Below, piece by piece: positions 60,518-64,000 of a stretch of DNA of 64,000 nucleotides (positions are counted from its first letter, which is position 1; the number at the start of each line of letters is the position of its first letter). Below the pieces are notes generated by a model that worked only from the letters and a program-made list of their open reading frames with translations, ran no database searches and was not told where the DNA came from. Source of the DNA: Aquaticitalea lipolytica (GTDB taxonomy: Bacteria; Bacteroidota; Bacteroidia; Flavobacteriales; Flavobacteriaceae); contig NZ_BMIC01000003.1 in the NCBI RefSeq assembly GCF_014641635.1, positions 1-64,000 on the forward strand, written 5' to 3'. The position numbers were made by a program, and so were the translations under genes.

Positions 60518-61399
60518 ATGAAAAATATTAATATAAATGACTTTAAAGTCACTCAAAAAATTCAAATAAAAAACCTCCAAACAACATATGATTTAGAAGC
60601 CTCAGAAAACACTATTGAAGACGAACTTGAAGATATTAGAGAAAAATTAGGTAAGCTTCAAGATACCATGTATGCTCACGGAAAATATGCTGTATTAGTC
60701 TGTTTACAAGGCATGGATACAGCAGGAAAAGACAGCTTAATTCGTGAAGTATTTAAAGATTTTAATACTCGAGGTATTGTTGTGCATAGCTTTAAAGTGC
60801 CTACTGAACTGGAGTTAAATCACGATTATTTATGGCGACATTATATAGCACTTCCTTCTCGTGGTAAATTTGGTATTTTTAATCGTACACACTACGAAAA
60901 TGTATTAGTTACTCGTGTGCATCCTGGTTATATATTAGGAGAAAATATTCCTACAGTTAATAGTGTAGACGATGTTAATGATGCTTTTTGGGACAGGCGT
61001 TTTAAAGAGATAAATAATTTTGAAAAACATGTAGTAGATAATGGAACAATTATCTTTAAATTTTTTTTAAATCTATCCAAAAAAGAACAAAAAAATAGAT
61101 TACTGCGTCGTTTAGAAAAACAAGAAAAAAACTGGAAGTTTTCACCTGGCGATTTAAAAGAACGTAAACTATGGGAAAAATATCAAGAATGTTATGAAGA
61201 TTTACTTAACAGATCATCTACAAATTACGCGCCTTGGTATGCAATTCCAGCAGACGATAAAGAAACAGCACGCTATATTGTTGCAAAAACAATGTACGAT
61301 ACGCTTAAAACTTATACAGATATTCAAGAACCTGAGTTGGATGACGATATTAAAGCAAATTTAGAGTTATACAAACAACAGTTACAAAGTGAAGAATAG
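60518..61399 (+). CDS. ppk2: Polyphosphate kinase 2
   Basis: About 293 residues. The P-loop GMDTAGKDSLIREVFKDF (about residue 68), the lid region with WRHYIALPSRGKFGIFNRTH and the Arg-rich LLRRLEKQEKNWKFSPGD are the PPK2 signatures. The enzyme moves phosphate between polyphosphate and nucleotides. A single domain of this length fits class I (NDP) or class III (NMP and NDP); which one cannot be read reliably. An upstream ATG at 60500 adds six residues and is also possible. Confidence 0.92.
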   Translation: MKNININDFKVTQKIQIKNLQTTYDLEASENTIEDELEDIREKLGKLQDTMYAHGKYAVLVCLQGMDTAGKDSLIREVFKDFNTRGIVVHSFKVPTELELNHDYLWRHYIALPSRGKFGIFNRTHYENVLVTRVHPGYILGENIPTVNSVDDVNDAFWDRRFKEINNFEKHVVDNGTIIFKFFLNLSKKEQKNRLLRRLEKQEKNWKFSPGDLKERKLWEKYQECYEDLLNRSSTNYAPWYAIPADDKETARYIVAKTMYDTLKTYTDIQEPELDDDIKANLELYKQQLQSEE

Positions 61400-61489
61400 C
61401 TGTTAATAATCTCCATTTTTAAGTTTTCTTTTAGAGTTGGAGTATTTTATTAGTAGTATATTTATTTTTTTAAATTTTATAATCATCAA

Positions 61490-62893
61490 ATGAAGCAACT
61501 AATCTTTTTATTTAGCATTTTAATTTCATTAAACCTATCAGCACAAACAGATGCAGATAACATTAAAAAAATATACAGCAACTCATTAACCAACGGGAAA
61601 AGTTATGAATGGCTAGACCATTTATCTACTCAAATTGGCTCAAGACTTTCTGGCTCTCTAGGCGCAGAACGCGCTGTAGAATATACCAAAGAAGAATTAG
61701 AAAAACTAGGATTAGACAAAGTATGGCTTCAGCCAGTTATGGTGCCAAAATGGGTTAGAGGTGCGCCAGAGTTTGCTTATATAGAAACCTCTCCAGGAGT
61801 AACAACACCAATAAATATTTGTGCTTTAGGAGGCTCAATTGCGACACCAAATGGAGGAGTGAAAGCACATGTTATAGAAGTAAAAAGCTTAGCAGAATTA
61901 GCCACATTAGGCGAAGCTATTATTAAAGGAAAAATTGTTTTTTATAATAGACCAATGCAAGCCGATTTAATAAATACTTTCGAAGCTTATGGTGGATGTG
62001 TAGACCAACGTTATGCAGGAGCAATGGAAGCTGGTAAATATGGAGCAGTTGGTGTTATTGTACGTTCAATGAATTTGCGTATGGACGATTTTCCTCATAC
62101 AGGAAGTATGAGCTATGGCGATTTACCAAACTCTCAACGCATACCATCAGCAGCGATAAGTACAAATCATGCAGAGTTATTAAGCGGAATGTTAGCTTTA
62201 GACAAAAAAATAAATGTCTTTTTTAGTCAGAATTGCCAACAACTTAAAGATGTACAATCGTACAATGTAATTGGCGAGATCACAGGAAGTGAGTTTCCTA
62301 ATGAATATATAGTCGTTGGAGGACATTTAGATTCTTGGGATTTAGGTGATGGTTCACATGATGATGGAGCAGGAGTAGTACAATCTATGGATGTGTTACG
62401 CTTATTAAAAGAAAGCGGAATTAAACCAAAGCGCAGTATAAGAGTTGTATTATTTATGAATGAAGAAAATGGATTACGAGGAGGAAACAAATATGCAGAA
62501 GTTGCAAAAGCAAAAGGCGAAAATCACATATTTGCTTTAGAAAGTGATTCTGGTGGATTTACACCAAGAGGGTTTTCTTTTGATTGTAATGACGCAGTAT
62601 TTAATAAAGTAATGCAATGGGAATCTTTATTTAAGCCATACTTAATTCATTATTTTGAAAAAGGACATGGTGGAGCAGATATCGGACCTTTAAAAAATGG
62701 AACTACAGTTTTAGCTGGTTTAGTACCAGATTCGCAGCGTTATTTTGATTATCATCATGCTAGTAACGATACCTTTGATGCCGTAAACAAAAGAGAATTA
62801 GAGTTAGGTGCTGCTACCATGACAGCTTTAGTATACTTATTTGATAAGTATGGAATAGGTACAATATCTAATAAAGAAGAACTAAAAGATTAA
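61490..62893 (+). CDS. Secreted M28-type zinc aminopeptidase/carboxypeptidase
   Basis: A 467-residue peptidase with a signal peptide (LIFLFSILISLNLSAQ). A PA domain insert lies at about 120-240; the zinc ligands are in VGGHLDSWDLGDGSHDDGAG, MNEENGLRGG, LESDSGGF and YFDYHHASNDTFDAV. The layout resembles carboxypeptidase Q (plasma glutamate carboxypeptidase) of family M28. It digests peptides in the periplasm or outside. Three bases separate it from the DinB-like gene, so they share an operon. Confidence 0.92.
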   Translation: MKQLIFLFSILISLNLSAQTDADNIKKIYSNSLTNGKSYEWLDHLSTQIGSRLSGSLGAERAVEYTKEELEKLGLDKVWLQPVMVPKWVRGAPEFAYIETSPGVTTPINICALGGSIATPNGGVKAHVIEVKSLAELATLGEAIIKGKIVFYNRPMQADLINTFEAYGGCVDQRYAGAMEAGKYGAVGVIVRSMNLRMDDFPHTGSMSYGDLPNSQRIPSAAISTNHAELLSGMLALDKKINVFFSQNCQQLKDVQSYNVIGEITGSEFPNEYIVVGGHLDSWDLGDGSHDDGAGVVQSMDVLRLLKESGIKPKRSIRVVLFMNEENGLRGGNKYAEVAKAKGENHIFALESDSGGFTPRGFSFDCNDAVFNKVMQWESLFKPYLIHYFEKGHGGADIGPLKNGTTVLAGLVPDSQRYFDYHHASNDTFDAVNKRELELGAATMTALVYLFDKYGIGTISNKEELKD

Positions 62894-62896
62894 AAG

Positions 62897-63469
62897 ATGA
62901 GACTGTTTTTATTAATACTTACACTATTTACGTTCACAAATACATCGGCTCAATTAACCGAAGAACAATTTCCGTATTACGAACTTCCAGAATACCCAGA
63001 AACATACACAGCAGGCACAATGGCAGCACGTATGGTAGATGCACTTGGCTTTCGTTACTATTGGGCAACCGAAGATTTAAAAGGTAGCGATTTGGCTTAT
63101 ATGCCTAGTGATGATGTACGATCAACAGGAGAAACGGTTGATCATATTTTAGATTTATCATATGTTATTTTAAACTCCACTTTAAAACAGCAAAATGGTA
63201 AGAATGATTATTCAGAAATGGATTTGTATGATAAAAGAAAACAAACACTCATTAACCTTAAAACTGCAGCAGATATATTGAGAGTTAGTGACGATATTTC
63301 ACAGTTTAAAATATTATTTGGAGAGCGTGAAATTCCCTTTTGGAATAATGTGAATGGTCCAATATCTGATGCTATTTGGCATTGTGGTCAAATAGCTTCT
63401 TTTAGAAGAAGCTCAGGAAACCCAATAAATCCAAATGTCAATCATTTTATGGGTACAGTAAAGCAATAA
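62897..63469 (+). CDS. Exported DinB-superfamily protein
   Basis: A 190-residue protein with a signal peptide (FLLILTLFTFTNTSAQ). The four-helix DinB fold is suggested by MVDALGFRYYWATEDL, GETVDHILDLSYVILNS with one His ligand and ISDAIWHCGQIASFRR with the second, the usual metal site. Function unknown; exported DinB-like proteins are frequent in Flavobacteria. It overlaps the start of the next gene by one base. Confidence 0.82.
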   Translation: MRLFLLILTLFTFTNTSAQLTEEQFPYYELPEYPETYTAGTMAARMVDALGFRYYWATEDLKGSDLAYMPSDDVRSTGETVDHILDLSYVILNSTLKQQNGKNDYSEMDLYDKRKQTLINLKTAADILRVSDDISQFKILFGEREIPFWNNVNGPISDAIWHCGQIASFRRSSGNPINPNVNHFMGTVKQ

Positions 63470-63849
63470 TGGAAAAAGGATATCTACATCAAATTCATCC
63501 TGTTTTACCAGTTAAAAATGTGTTGGCAGCATTATTCTTTTATGTGAATAAATTGGGATTTGATATTGCTTTTGCTGATGATGATAAAGACCCAAAATAT
63601 GCTGGAATACGACGTGATGATATAGAAATTCATTTACAATGGCATGACGAAGCAGAGTGGGAGTTAACTGTGGATAGACCAATGCTTCGTATTGTAACTC
63701 AACATATTGATAGCTTGTTTGAAGAATATAAAACTAAAGATGTGTTTCATAAAGACACATCACTAAAAGAAACGCCTTGGGGAACCAAAGAGTTTTCTTT
63801 TTATGATATCTACAAAAACGGATTAACGTTTTATACTAGTGTTAGCTAG
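63469..63849 (+). CDS. VOC-family (glyoxalase/bleomycin-resistance-like) protein
   Basis: A 126-residue protein of the vicinal oxygen chelate superfamily: HPVLPVKNVLAALFFYVNKL at the start, DIEIHLQWHD in the middle and KEFSFYDIYKNGLTFY at the end match the bleomycin-resistance type. Probably binds a small ligand; resistance or isomerase activity cannot be decided. Coupled to the DinB-like gene by a one-base overlap. Confidence 0.87.
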   Translation: MEKGYLHQIHPVLPVKNVLAALFFYVNKLGFDIAFADDDKDPKYAGIRRDDIEIHLQWHDEAEWELTVDRPMLRIVTQHIDSLFEEYKTKDVFHKDTSLKETPWGTKEFSFYDIYKNGLTFYTSVS

Positions 63850-63872
63850 ATGTTTAAATGAATCTGAAGAGT

Positions 63873-63998
63873 TTAATTATTGTTTAGCTCATTGTTTAAA
63901 GCTTCAATTAATGCTAGTGTATTTGTTTCTACTCGTTTTGCTCGATTTCGAACACCAGAGTTTTCAAACTTAATGGCATCAGTTAATTTTATAAACGA
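63873..63998 (-). CDS. C-terminal end of an unidentified protein (partial)
   Basis: On the minus strand an open frame enters from the right edge and ends at TAA (63875-63873), giving 41 residues such as IKLTDAIKFENSGVRNRAKR and ALIEALNNELNNN. The tail is helical and charged. The family is not recognised from this short part. It converges on the VOC gene with a 23-base gap. Confidence 0.6.
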   Translation of the reverse strand, partial: SFIKLTDAIKFENSGVRNRAKRVETNTLALIEALNNELNNN

Positions 63999-64000
63999 GT

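Overview
The window looks like a chromosomal segment of a marine Flavobacteriaceae bacterium (Bacteroidota). Reasons: low G+C; SusC/SusD outer-membrane pair; two secreted proteins ending in type IX secretion (T9SS) sorting domains; fused isobutyryl-CoA mutase IcmF; glutamine synthetase III; a DnaJ with a reduced zinc centre; and promoters of the Bacteroidota type (TTG, about 19-21 bp, then TAnnTTTG). The genus cannot be fixed from the sequence alone. No rRNA, tRNA or CRISPR array was seen.

Layout. 1-3171: end of an unknown gene, an AT-rich accessory stretch with phased GAGTRAT repeats, an excisionase-like protein, a small zinc-ribbon protein and a tyrosine recombinase. 3322-21092: a complete-looking alginate utilisation locus. 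It holds an RraA-like protein, three PL7 alginate lyase genes (one encoding two tandem PL7 domains), a secreted lamin-tail protein, KdgF, SusC, SusD, a PKD surface lipoprotein, a FadR-type GntR regulator, a hexuronate-type MFS transporter, a DEH-reductase-like SDR, KdgK, KDPG aldolase and a half-length LacI protein. 21235-32925: a secreted endonuclease, a BlaI/BlaR1 pair, a Ca/Na antiporter, GlnN, PurM and an ABC ATPase with a small membrane partner. 33017-63998: mostly housekeeping genes (PrfA, PyrF, IcmF, IlvE, MnmD, GrpE, DnaJ, NatAB-like ABC exporter, MscS, a sigma-54 activator without a DNA-binding domain, PPK2, M28 peptidase), with a few accessory insertions such as an Mrr-like nuclease.

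How the alginate genes fit together. The PL7 lyases and the SusC/D/PKD complex cut and import alginate oligomers. The exolytic-type tandem PL7 would give unsaturated uronate, KdgF converts it to DEH, the SDR reduces DEH to KDG, KdgK phosphorylates it, and KdgA splits KDPG to pyruvate and glyceraldehyde-3-phosphate. Palindromes TTGGTWAACCAA, typical of ExuR/UxuR-like FadR-family regulators, occur as pairs with 13-bp spacing on top of the TAnnTTTG boxes of the PL7/rraA and susC promoters, and once in front of gntR. This gives a readable autoregulated regulon.

The most striking signals not explained by gene calls are: (i) a transcription attenuator with a 24-codon leader peptide in front of an MFS exporter (45335-45475, minus strand); (ii) a leader-RNA motif shared by susC and the MFS uronate transporter; (iii) the paired operators with identical promoter geometry; (iv) a three-copy hairpin repeat inserted into the 3' end of mnmD; (v) an Mrr-like nuclease gene framed by inverted repeats; and (vi) an 86-nt near-continuous hairpin inside the alginate monomer operon.
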